A stretch of 5,632 bases of DNA from assembly GCA_011330835.1 (NCBI GenBank), contig DRPO01000639.1, positions 1 to 5,632 on the forward strand, written 5' to 3'. Below the pieces are notes generated by a model, which saw only the letters and a program-made list of their open reading frames with translations, was not told where the DNA came from and did no database searches. This document shows positions 1 to 5,632 of this stretch, piece after piece. The position numbers and the translations under genes were made by a program. The stretch is from Gammaproteobacteria bacterium. GTDB lineage: Bacteria > Pseudomonadota > Gammaproteobacteria > UWMA-0217. Each line of letters begins with the position of its first letter. Within the stretch, counting starts at the first letter, position 1.

Positions 1-1
1 G

Positions 2-996
2 GTAACCCGCCGGCATTTTCCGCTGCTGGATGACGACAGCGGTGAATATTCCATCGAGATCGACCCCGATCGGTGACCGGGGAAACGGTCCGGCATCTCC
101 GGGAACTGGGATTCAACCGTTTCAGCCTCGGCGTGCAGGATGTGGATCCCGAAGTGCAACGGGCGGTCAATCGCATCCAGCCGATGGAGAAGAACAGGGA
201 GATTATCGACGCCTGCCGCAAGGTTGGCGCGCATTCGATCAATATCGACCTGATCTACGGCTTGCCGTTCCAGACGGTGGAACGCTTCGAAAGAACGCTG
301 GACGCGGTCATCGAGCTATCGCCGGATCGCCTGTCGGTCTTCAATTACGCGCACCTGCCCACGCATTTCAAGCCGCAGCGGCGCATCAACGAGGCGGATC
401 TGCCCAGGCAGGCGGAAAAGCTCGATATCCTGCAAACGACGATCGAGAAACTGACTGGCGCGGGTTACGTCTACGTGGGCATGGATCATTTCGCCAAGCC
501 GGATGATCAACTCGTCAAGGCCCAGGAAAGCGGCCATCTCCATCGCAACTTTCAGGGTTATACGACCCATGACGACTGTGAACTGATCGGACTGGGGGGC
601 AGTTCGATCGGCAAGGTCTGCGAGACCTACAGCCAGAACGAGAAAACCCTGGAAGGCTACTATGCAAAGGTGGACGCCGGCGAACTGCCGATTGCCCGCG
701 GCATCTGCCTGACGCTGGACGACAAGCTCCGGCGCGAAGTCATCCAGGCGCTGATCTGCAATTTTCACCTGGATTTCGAGGCGGTCGAGCACGAATACAA
801 TATTGATTTTCGGCGCTATTTCGGCCCCGAGCTTGAGGACCTGAAGACCCTGGCCCGCGATGATCTGCTGCGCATCGACGAGAATTCGATTACGGTGCTG
901 CCGCGAGGCCGCCTGCTGGTGCGCAACATCTGCATGGCGTTCGATGCGCGTCTGCGACAACTGGATGAGAAGCCGCGGTTTTCCAGGGTGATTTGA
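2..996 (+). CDS. hemN: Oxygen-independent coproporphyrinogen III oxidase HemN, 5'-partial, one apparent frameshift
   Basis: HemN is a cytoplasmic radical-SAM enzyme that oxidatively decarboxylates coproporphyrinogen III to protoporphyrinogen IX without O2. The long intact frame runs from GTG at 73 to TGA at 994-996 (307 residues). It shows HemN hallmarks: IDLIYGLP (residues 58-65 of that frame), GMDHFAKPDD (136-145), HRNFQGYTT (157-165), RNICMAFD (284-291) and the C-terminal FSRVI, close to E. coli HemN as recalled. Homology continues upstream of 73 in a different frame (from position 2), where EYSIEIDP matches the E. coli SIEVDP region, but that frame stops at 74-76. About 125 N-terminal residues, including the CxxxCxxC cluster motif, lie before the window. 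The GTG at 73 is therefore not the true start. The gene is convergent with fnr. Whether the frame break is real or a sequencing error cannot be told from the sequence. Confidence 0.93.
64..67 (+). other. hemN: Apparent single-base deletion (frameshift) in hemN
   Basis: Before this point HemN homology is in the frame starting at position 2; after it, homology is in the frame starting at position 1. The junction is a run of four C. A fifth C would read Asp-Pro-Arg-Ser-Val-Thr-Gly-Glu without a stop and give the same spacing between the DPR and GFNR motifs (17 residues) as in E. coli HemN recalled from memory. A one-base loss in a homopolymer is the simplest explanation, either as an assembly error or as a real mutation. 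Confidence 0.8.
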
Positions 997-1023
997 CCCG
1001 CAACCGGTATAGCACTCCTTCTC

Positions 1024-1098
1024 GTCATTTCGGCCTGAGTGGAGCGAAGACCCGGAATCCACGTCCGAAGCGTTGGATTCCCGCTATCGCGGAAATTG
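1024..1098. repeat. Degenerate palindromic dispersed repeat between hemN and fnr
   Basis: This stretch contains GGAATCCA (1054-1061) facing TGGATTCC (1074-1081). It overlaps ATTCCC-N8-GGAAAT (1077-1096), one base off the ATTCCC-N8-GGGAAT core known as dRS3 in Neisseria and seen in similar short repeats of other proteobacteria. GTCATTTCGG at 1024-1033 is roughly mirrored by GGAAATTGG at 1091-1099, so the whole block may be a worn mosaic palindrome. CCGC-TATC-GCGG (1081-1092) can form a small hairpin. It lies tail-to-tail between two convergent genes, where such elements commonly sit and may help end transcription. No intrinsic terminator with a T run is visible here. Family assignment is from memory of the motif only. 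Confidence 0.5.
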
Positions 1099-1116
1099 GC
1101 GGGGAATAGGCGGCGC

Positions 1117-1866
1117 TCACCCGTGGCGGCATTCGAGGTGCGCCAGTTTGCGAATCCGCTCTTCCTCCAGGATCTCGATGCTGCGGCGGTTGACGGCGAT
1201 CAGTTTCCGCTCCTGAAGATGGGAGAGCATCCGGCTGAGCGTTTCCACCGCCAGGCCGAGGTAGTTCGCCAGGTCGTGACGCGACATGGTCAGGTTGAAA
1301 CGCGTGCTGGAGAATCCCCGCGCCCTGAGCCGCTGTCCCATGCTGATCAGAAAGGTGGCGATGCGTTCCTCGCCCTTGAGTTGCCCCATTGACAGCAATC
1401 GTTCCTGATCCTGGGAAAAGTTGTTGCCCATCAGGCGCAAAATCTGCTCTTGCAGGTTGGGGATGCGGCTGCAGATCGTCTTGAATTCCTCTTTCCTGAT
1501 TTCGCAGACCGATGCGGTTTCCAGCGCTATGGCGGAGCAGCGGTATTTGTCCTGGCCGAGTCCATCGAGCCCGAGCAACTCGCCCGGAAGATAGAATCCA
1601 GTGATCTGTTCGGCGCCGTCCGGCGTCGTCAAGACGGTCTTGAAGGATCCGGAGCGAACCGCGCACAGGCCGCGATAGTCATCGCCCGCGAAATAGAGCG
1701 CCTCATTGGCGCGCAGGGTGGGTTTGTGGATGAGCGTCTGCTCCAGATGGTCCAGTTCCTCACGATTCAGTCCGTAGGGCAGGCACAGCGCCGACAGGCT
1801 GCACTTGGAGCACGAAACCTTCAGGTCCGCAATATCAATAAGTGGCGCAATCGCTGGCTTTGGCAT
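1117..1866 (-). CDS. fnr: Fnr/Anr-type [4Fe-4S] oxygen-sensing transcription regulator
   Basis: This is a cytoplasmic CRP/FNR-family regulator that dimerises and binds DNA when its oxygen-labile [4Fe-4S] cluster is intact. Read from the ATG at 1866-1864 it has 249 residues, against 250 in E. coli FNR. The cluster cysteines then fall at 19, 22, 28 and 121, one residue off the E. coli positions 20, 23, 29 and 122. The order is cysteine segment SCSKCSLSALC, cyclic-nucleotide-like beta-roll (DEQITGF-type motif EQITGFYLPGELLG), dimer helix, then a winged helix. The recognition helix VETLSRMLSHLQ keeps the E-x-x-S-R signature for TTGAT half-sites. The frame is open further upstream (GTG at 1932, TTG at 1980), giving forms up to 38 residues longer. 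The ATG is preferred for family length and cysteine register, although its Shine-Dalgarno (GGAG, 14 nt away) is poorly spaced. It is divergent from ccoN, whose upstream region carries an FNR box. Confidence 0.95.
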   Translation of the reverse strand: MPKPAIAPLIDIADLKVSCSKCSLSALCLPYGLNREELDHLEQTLIHKPTLRANEALYFAGDDYRGLCAVRSGSFKTVLTTPDGAEQITGFYLPGELLGLDGLGQDKYRCSAIALETASVCEIRKEEFKTICSRIPNLQEQILRLMGNNFSQDQERLLSMGQLKGEERIATFLISMGQRLRARGFSSTRFNLTMSRHDLANYLGLAVETLSRMLSHLQERKLIAVNRRSIEILEEERIRKLAHLECRHG

Positions 1867-1968
1867 GGATGGAAGTTGGGCTCCAGGTGACGGCGGCGAA
1901 GATCGGCCAGTCTGGCTCGCGCCCTTGGCCACCGTGATCTCATCATGATTGTTCAGCTTATGGACAGG

Positions 1969-1996
1969 AGTATATCCCAAACCTGGGTGGTTCGAA
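1969..1996 (-). promoter_or_regulatory. Candidate sigma70-type promoter of fnr
   Basis: On the minus strand, TATACT (1974-1969; 5 of 6 matches to TATAAT) lies 16 nt after TTCGAA (1996-1991; a weak -35). Transcription would start near 1962, giving a leader of about 95 nt before the preferred ATG at 1866. If correct, this excludes the TTG at 1980 as the start. The -35 is poor, so an activator may be needed or the call may be wrong. The palindromic TTCGAA overlaps the left arm of the neighbouring inverted repeat. Confidence 0.4.
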
Positions 1997-2040
1997 CCAG
2001 AAATCGCAAATTCACGCTTTCAGCGTAGCGTCTGGTTCGA
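1992..2040. repeat. 10-bp perfect inverted repeat with nested hairpin
   Basis: TCGAACCAGA (1992-2001) and TCTGGTTCGA (2031-2040) are exact inverted copies separated by 29 nt. Inside the spacer, ACGCT (2014-2018) and AGCGT (2022-2026) form a second hairpin with a 3-nt loop. Transcribed in either direction it would fold as a stem with an internal stem-loop. As DNA it could be an operator overlapping the candidate fnr promoter. The function is unknown. Arm length and nesting make chance less likely but do not exclude it. Confidence 0.6.
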
Positions 2041-2060
2041 TGAACGGGCGGGGATCCGTT

Positions 2061-2092
2061 GTCCCGTCCCGCCTGGCCCGACGGGACTTTTT
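2061..2092 (+). terminator. Intrinsic terminator-like hairpin upstream of the cco promoter
   Basis: GTCCCGTC (2061-2068) pairs perfectly with GACGGGAC (2080-2087) across an 11-nt loop and is followed at once by five T (2088-2092), the form of a rho-independent terminator reading toward ccoN. No protein gene is seen on the plus strand between hemN and this point, so what it terminates is unclear. Possibilities are a short non-coding RNA, an antisense transcript of fnr, or a transcript running from an upstream cco promoter. It lies before the FNR box, so a transcript started downstream of that box would not be affected. Confidence 0.5.
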
Positions 2093-2120
2093 CCGGGTAG
2101 CCCGCCTATGTTTTTGCTTC

Positions 2121-2134
2121 TTGATCTATGTCAA
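2121..2134 (+). promoter_or_regulatory. FNR/ANR box upstream of ccoN
   Basis: TTGAT-CTAT-GTCAA matches the FNR consensus TTGAT-N4-ATCAA at 9 of 10 defined positions. Its centre (2127.5) lies about 90 nt before the ccoN start. In cco operons of related bacteria FNR/ANR proteins activate transcription at low oxygen, and fnr itself is the divergent neighbour. If the box sits at -41.5 (class II activation), transcription would start near 2169. Confidence 0.8.
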
Positions 2135-2156
2135 CAACGCCGGGACCGGTTCGTCA

Positions 2157-2176
2157 CAAACTCGGCCCCGTATAGA
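2157..2176 (+). promoter_or_regulatory. Candidate -10 elements of the ccoNOQP promoter
   Basis: Two alternatives are visible. CAAACT (2157-2162) matches TATAAT only 3 of 6 but keeps A2 and T6, and it begins exactly 22 nt after the FNR box, the spacing expected for a class II FNR-dependent promoter. TATAGA (2171-2176) matches better but would put the box near -55 and lacks a good -35. The first fits activator dependence, where a weak -10 and no -35 are usual. Confidence 0.4.
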
Positions 2177-2217
2177 TTTGCCATTCATTCAGAAGTTTAC
2201 TGATCTGAGGAGAAACT

Positions 2218-3633
<1,416 letters not shown>

Positions 3634-3651
3634 ATCTGAGGAGATATCATC

Positions 3652-4281
3652 ATGAGTACACATGAAGTTGTAGAAACCAACACCGGGTTGCTGGTCCTGC
3701 TGACCCTTATTGTCATCAGCATCGGCGGCCTGACGGAAATCGTTCCGCTGTTCTTTCTCAAGCAGACCACCCAACCGGTGGAAGGCGTCAAGCCTTACAC
3801 CGCCTTGCAACTGGAAGGACGCGATGTCTACATCAAGAATGGCTGCAACACCTGTCATTCGCAGATGATCCGACCCTTCCGCGCGGAAACCGAGCGCTAC
3901 GGTCACTACTCCGTCGCGGGCGAGTTCGTCTATGACCATCCCTTCCTGTGGGGCTCCAAGCGCACCGGTCCCGATCTGGCGCGCGTCGGGGGGCGGTACA
4001 GCGATGACTGGCATCGCGCGCATCTGAACAACCCGCGCGACGTGGTGCCCGAGTCCAACATGCCGGCGTTCCCCTGGCTAGAGACCACAAAGCTGGACAC
4101 CTCGCTCATCCAGAAGAAGATGCGCGTGATGAACACGCTGATCTCGGCTACCTGTGATGGATGTGAGACCTACAGCGAGGAAGAGATCGCCAGGGCGCCT
4201 GAAGCCATCAAGGGCAAGACCGAACTGGACGCCCTGGTTGCCTATCTCCAGAGCCTCGGCGCCGCCATCAGCAAGAGGTAA
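3652..4281 (+). CDS. ccoO: cbb3-type cytochrome c oxidase subunit II, monoheme cytochrome c CcoO
   Basis: CcoO is the membrane-anchored monoheme cytochrome c that passes electrons to CcoN. The protein has 209 residues: an N-terminal membrane segment (about 11-36), then a periplasmic domain with the heme c site C65-N-T-C68-H69 followed by SQMIRPF, typical of the family. M137 in ESNMPAFPW is the likely sixth heme ligand. The C-terminal GKTELDALVAYLQSLG is conserved. The ATG at 3652 has a GAGGAG Shine-Dalgarno 8 nt upstream, embedded in an 11-base copy of the ccoN ribosome-binding region. An unusual feature is residues 164-173, which contain C168-D-G-C171 where remembered homologs have only a short GVP-like link. 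No His follows, so it is not a second heme site. Confidence 0.98.
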   Translation: MSTHEVVETNTGLLVLLTLIVISIGGLTEIVPLFFLKQTTQPVEGVKPYTALQLEGRDVYIKNGCNTCHSQMIRPFRAETERYGHYSVAGEFVYDHPFLWGSKRTGPDLARVGGRYSDDWHRAHLNNPRDVVPESNMPAFPWLETTKLDTSLIQKKMRVMNTLISATCDGCETYSEEEIARAPEAIKGKTELDALVAYLQSLGAAISKR

Positions 4282-4286
4282 TCGCC

Positions 4287-4481
4287 ATGGATATCAATGT
4301 ATTTCGCGGTATCTCCACGCTGATGGCGCTGGCGGCCTTTGTCGGAGTCTGGATCTGGGCCTGGAGCAGCCGCCGCAAGGCGGCCTTCGATGAAGTCGCC
4401 AATCAGCTGTTCGATGCAGAAGAAGAACGCATTCACGAACGTTCTCTTCAGACCTTAATCAATGAGGAGACAAGCAAATGA
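4287..4481 (+). CDS. ccoQ: cbb3-type oxidase small subunit CcoQ (FixQ)
   Basis: CcoQ is a small membrane protein of 64 residues that stabilises the cbb3 complex and helps hold CcoP in it. There is one hydrophobic segment (residues 9-26, rich in Trp at the end), followed by the basic stop-transfer SSRRK and an acidic C-terminal tail, the usual FixQ pattern. The identification rests on this pattern and on its position between ccoO and ccoP, since the family is short and poorly conserved. It starts 5 nt after the ccoO stop, with its Shine-Dalgarno AGAGG (4274-4278) inside the end of ccoO. Its stop overlaps the ccoP start as ATGA, so translation is probably coupled. Confidence 0.93.
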   Translation: MDINVFRGISTLMALAAFVGVWIWAWSSRRKAAFDEVANQLFDAEEERIHERSLQTLINEETSK

Positions 4482-5365
4482 GCAATTTCTGGAGCGCATG
4501 GATCATCGTGCTGATCCTGGGCAATATCTTTGCCTGTTACTGGCTGATTCGCTGGGCCAGCAAGAAGGCGCCGGGCGAGGCCGCCGAGGGTGATGTCACC
4601 GGACATGTCTGGGACGGGCTGGAGGAATACAACAATCCTCTGCCGCGCTGGTGGCTGTACCTGTTCTACATCACCATCATTTTCGGTCTGGTTTACCTGA
4701 CGCTGTATCCCGGGCTGGGCAAGTTCGGCGGCGTTCTGGGCTGGACTTCCCATAACCAGTGGGACAAGGAGATGGCGGCCGCGGACGAGACCTACGGCCC
4801 GATCTTCAAAAAGTACGCCGCGCAGGATATCGCCACGCTGGCGAAAGACCCGAAGGCGACCGAGATCGGTCACCGGCTGTTTCTGAACTATTGCTCGCAA
4901 TGTCATGGTTCGGATGCCGGCGGCGGACCTCACTTCCCCAACCTGACGGACAATGACTGGCTGTGGGGAGGCACGCCGGAGCGTATCGAAGAAACCATAT
5001 TGAAGGGTCGCAATGGCGTCATGCCGGCGCACGGCCCTCAATTGGGGGAGGAAGGCGTCAAGAATGTGGCTCAATATGTGTTGAGCCTCAGTGGTCGCAA
5101 GCATGACGCCGCAATGGCCGAAAAGGGCAAGAAAACCTTCGACACCATCTGCATGGCTTGTCATTCGCCTCAGGGTACCGGCAATCCCATGCTGGGCGCG
5201 CCCAATCTTACCGACAAGGTCTGGTTGCATGGGAGCACGCTCGACTCAATCGAAACCACGATCCGGGACGGTCGGCAGGGAACCATGCCGCCGCACGAGG
5301 GCTTCCTCGGCAAGGACAAGGTCCATCTGCTCGCGGCCTATGTCTATAGCCTGAGCCACAAATAG
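4478..5365 (+). CDS. ccoP: cbb3-type cytochrome c oxidase subunit III, diheme cytochrome c CcoP
   Basis: CcoP is the diheme cytochrome c that receives electrons from soluble or membrane donors and feeds CcoO and CcoN. The protein has 295 residues: two N-terminal membrane helices (about 5-25 and 57-79) joined by a cytoplasmic loop with the family motif DGLEEYNNPLPRWW (46-59), then two periplasmic cytochrome c domains. Heme sites are C139-S-Q-C142-H143 and C225-M-A-C228-H229. Probable axial methionines are M182 (GVMPAHG) and M270 (GTMPPHEG). The start overlaps the ccoQ stop by four bases and has GAGGAGA (4464-4470) seven nt upstream. It is the last gene of the operon, followed by two hairpins including a strong terminator. 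It looks complete. Confidence 0.98.
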   Translation: MSNFWSAWIIVLILGNIFACYWLIRWASKKAPGEAAEGDVTGHVWDGLEEYNNPLPRWWLYLFYITIIFGLVYLTLYPGLGKFGGVLGWTSHNQWDKEMAAADETYGPIFKKYAAQDIATLAKDPKATEIGHRLFLNYCSQCHGSDAGGGPHFPNLTDNDWLWGGTPERIEETILKGRNGVMPAHGPQLGEEGVKNVAQYVLSLSGRKHDAAMAEKGKKTFDTICMACHSPQGTGNPMLGAPNLTDKVWLHGSTLDSIETTIRDGRQGTMPPHEGFLGKDKVHLLAAYVYSLSHK

Positions 5366-5380
5366 ACCACGGCCATCACA

Positions 5381-5410
5381 GCGTCTCGTTGGCGCAAGCC
5401 AACGAGACGC
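5381..5410 (+). other. 13-bp perfect hairpin with GCAA tetraloop in the ccoP 3' region
   Basis: GCGTCTCGTTGGC (5381-5393) and GCCAACGAGACGC (5398-5410) are exact complements closing a GCAA loop, a GNRA-type tetraloop that is very stable in RNA. No T run follows, so it is not a standard terminator on its own. A 3'-end stabiliser protecting cco mRNA from exonucleases is plausible. A second small stem, GCGCC (5409-5413) with GGCGC (5418-5422), shares two bases with it, so the two cannot both form fully. Confidence 0.75.
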
Positions 5411-5440
5411 GCCAAATGGCGCAAGAGCTATGTTTCGCGG

Positions 5441-5470
5441 AAAAATCTCACCTTGGGTGAGATTTTTTTT
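5441..5470 (+). terminator. Intrinsic terminator of the ccoNOQP operon
   Basis: AAAAATCTCACC (5441-5452) pairs exactly with GGTGAGATTTTT (5456-5467) over a TTG loop, and the T run continues to 5470 (eight T in all). This is a textbook rho-independent terminator 75 nt after the ccoP stop. Five A at the left edge mean it could also work for transcription from the other side. Confidence 0.93.
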
Positions 5471-5560
5471 CTCGGGAGAGACGCTTGTCTGGCAAAAGGG
5501 AGGCATCCATTTTCATCGAAAGCCGGGTGGAAAACAGACGCGGCCACGATGGAATATTCC

Positions 5561-5588
5561 TTGGGACCAGGAGCGTTTGTATTACAAT
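5561..5588 (+). promoter_or_regulatory. Candidate sigma70-type promoter reading out of the window
   Basis: TTGGGA (5561-5566; 4 of 6 matches to TTGACA) and TACAAT (5583-5588; 5 of 6 matches to TATAAT) are 16 nt apart, just beyond the cco terminator, with a start near 5595. No start codon with a convincing frame follows in the remaining bases, so the served gene is outside the window. An accessory gene such as ccoG would fit the context but cannot be shown. Confidence 0.4.
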
Positions 5589-5596
5589 AGGCGGGA

Positions 5597-5620
5597 ATCA
5601 CCCTCAAAAAACGGGGTGAT
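5597..5620. repeat. 7-bp inverted repeat just after the candidate promoter
   Basis: ATCACCC (5597-5603) and GGGTGAT (5614-5620) are exact inverted copies with a 10-nt A-rich spacer, placed right at or after the predicted start near 5595. It could be an operator or a 5' leader hairpin. The arms are short, so chance is possible. Confidence 0.4.
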
Positions 5621-5632
5621 CGAACCACTACC

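Noticed and set aside
316..1062. 248-codon minus-strand open frame opposite hemN
   Set aside because: The plus strand encodes conserved HemN motifs over the same span. The antisense product has no family features.
1981..2003. GGTTCGAACC resembling a tRNA T-arm
   Set aside because: The flanking bases do not form the five-base T stem on either strand, and no acceptor, D or anticodon arm is found nearby.
2094..2115. CGGG-TAG-CCCG followed by five T as a second terminator
   Set aside because: The stem is only four base pairs and the T run begins seven bases after it, so it is weaker than the hairpin just before it and not convincing alone.
4154..4164. CDGC in CcoO as a possible second heme c site
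   Set aside because: A heme c site needs CxxCH. Here Glu follows the second Cys.
5428..5632. Minus-strand open frames across the cco terminator and window end
   Set aside because: They read through the intrinsic terminator hairpin and show no recognisable protein features.

Overview
This window is a compact respiratory and oxygen-response locus, most likely from a G+C-rich gammaproteobacterium. The encoded HemN, Fnr and CcoNOQP all align readily with enterobacterial and pseudomonad family members recalled from memory. Nothing in the sequence fixes the genus.

Layout. Positions 2-996 (+) hold the C-terminal two thirds of hemN, the oxygen-independent coproporphyrinogen III oxidase. The window edge cuts off its radical-SAM cysteine motif, and the reading frame is broken once near position 64-67 by an apparent one-base loss in a C run. 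A 120-base tail-to-tail gap (997-1116) carries a degenerate palindromic repeat resembling dispersed ATTCCC-N8-GGGAAT elements. Fnr, the iron-sulfur oxygen sensor, lies on the minus strand (1117-1866). A 351-base divergent intergenic region (1867-2217) follows. It holds a candidate fnr promoter, a 10-bp inverted repeat, a terminator-like hairpin pointing toward cco, and a near-consensus FNR box (2121-2134). Positions 2218-5365 (+) are a complete, tightly packed ccoNOQP operon for cbb3-type cytochrome c oxidase. The operon ends in a 13-bp GNRA hairpin and then a strong intrinsic terminator (5441-5470). The last 162 bases hold no gene, only a possible promoter and a small inverted repeat, presumably leading into a gene outside the window.

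How the parts fit. CcoN is the heme-copper catalytic subunit. CcoO (one c heme) and CcoP (two c hemes) carry electrons to it, and CcoQ is the small accessory membrane subunit. The complex is a high-affinity oxidase for low oxygen. Fnr, made next door, senses falling oxygen through a [4Fe-4S] cluster, and the FNR box between the two genes suggests that it activates cco directly. HemN makes heme precursor without oxygen and is a common FNR-type target, so heme supply, sensor and hemoprotein oxidase are grouped.

No wholly new system is evident. The points most worth a second look are the hemN frame break, a possible small RNA or attenuator between fnr and ccoN, and an extra CxxC-containing insertion in CcoO. 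The assembly genes ccoGHIS are not in the window.
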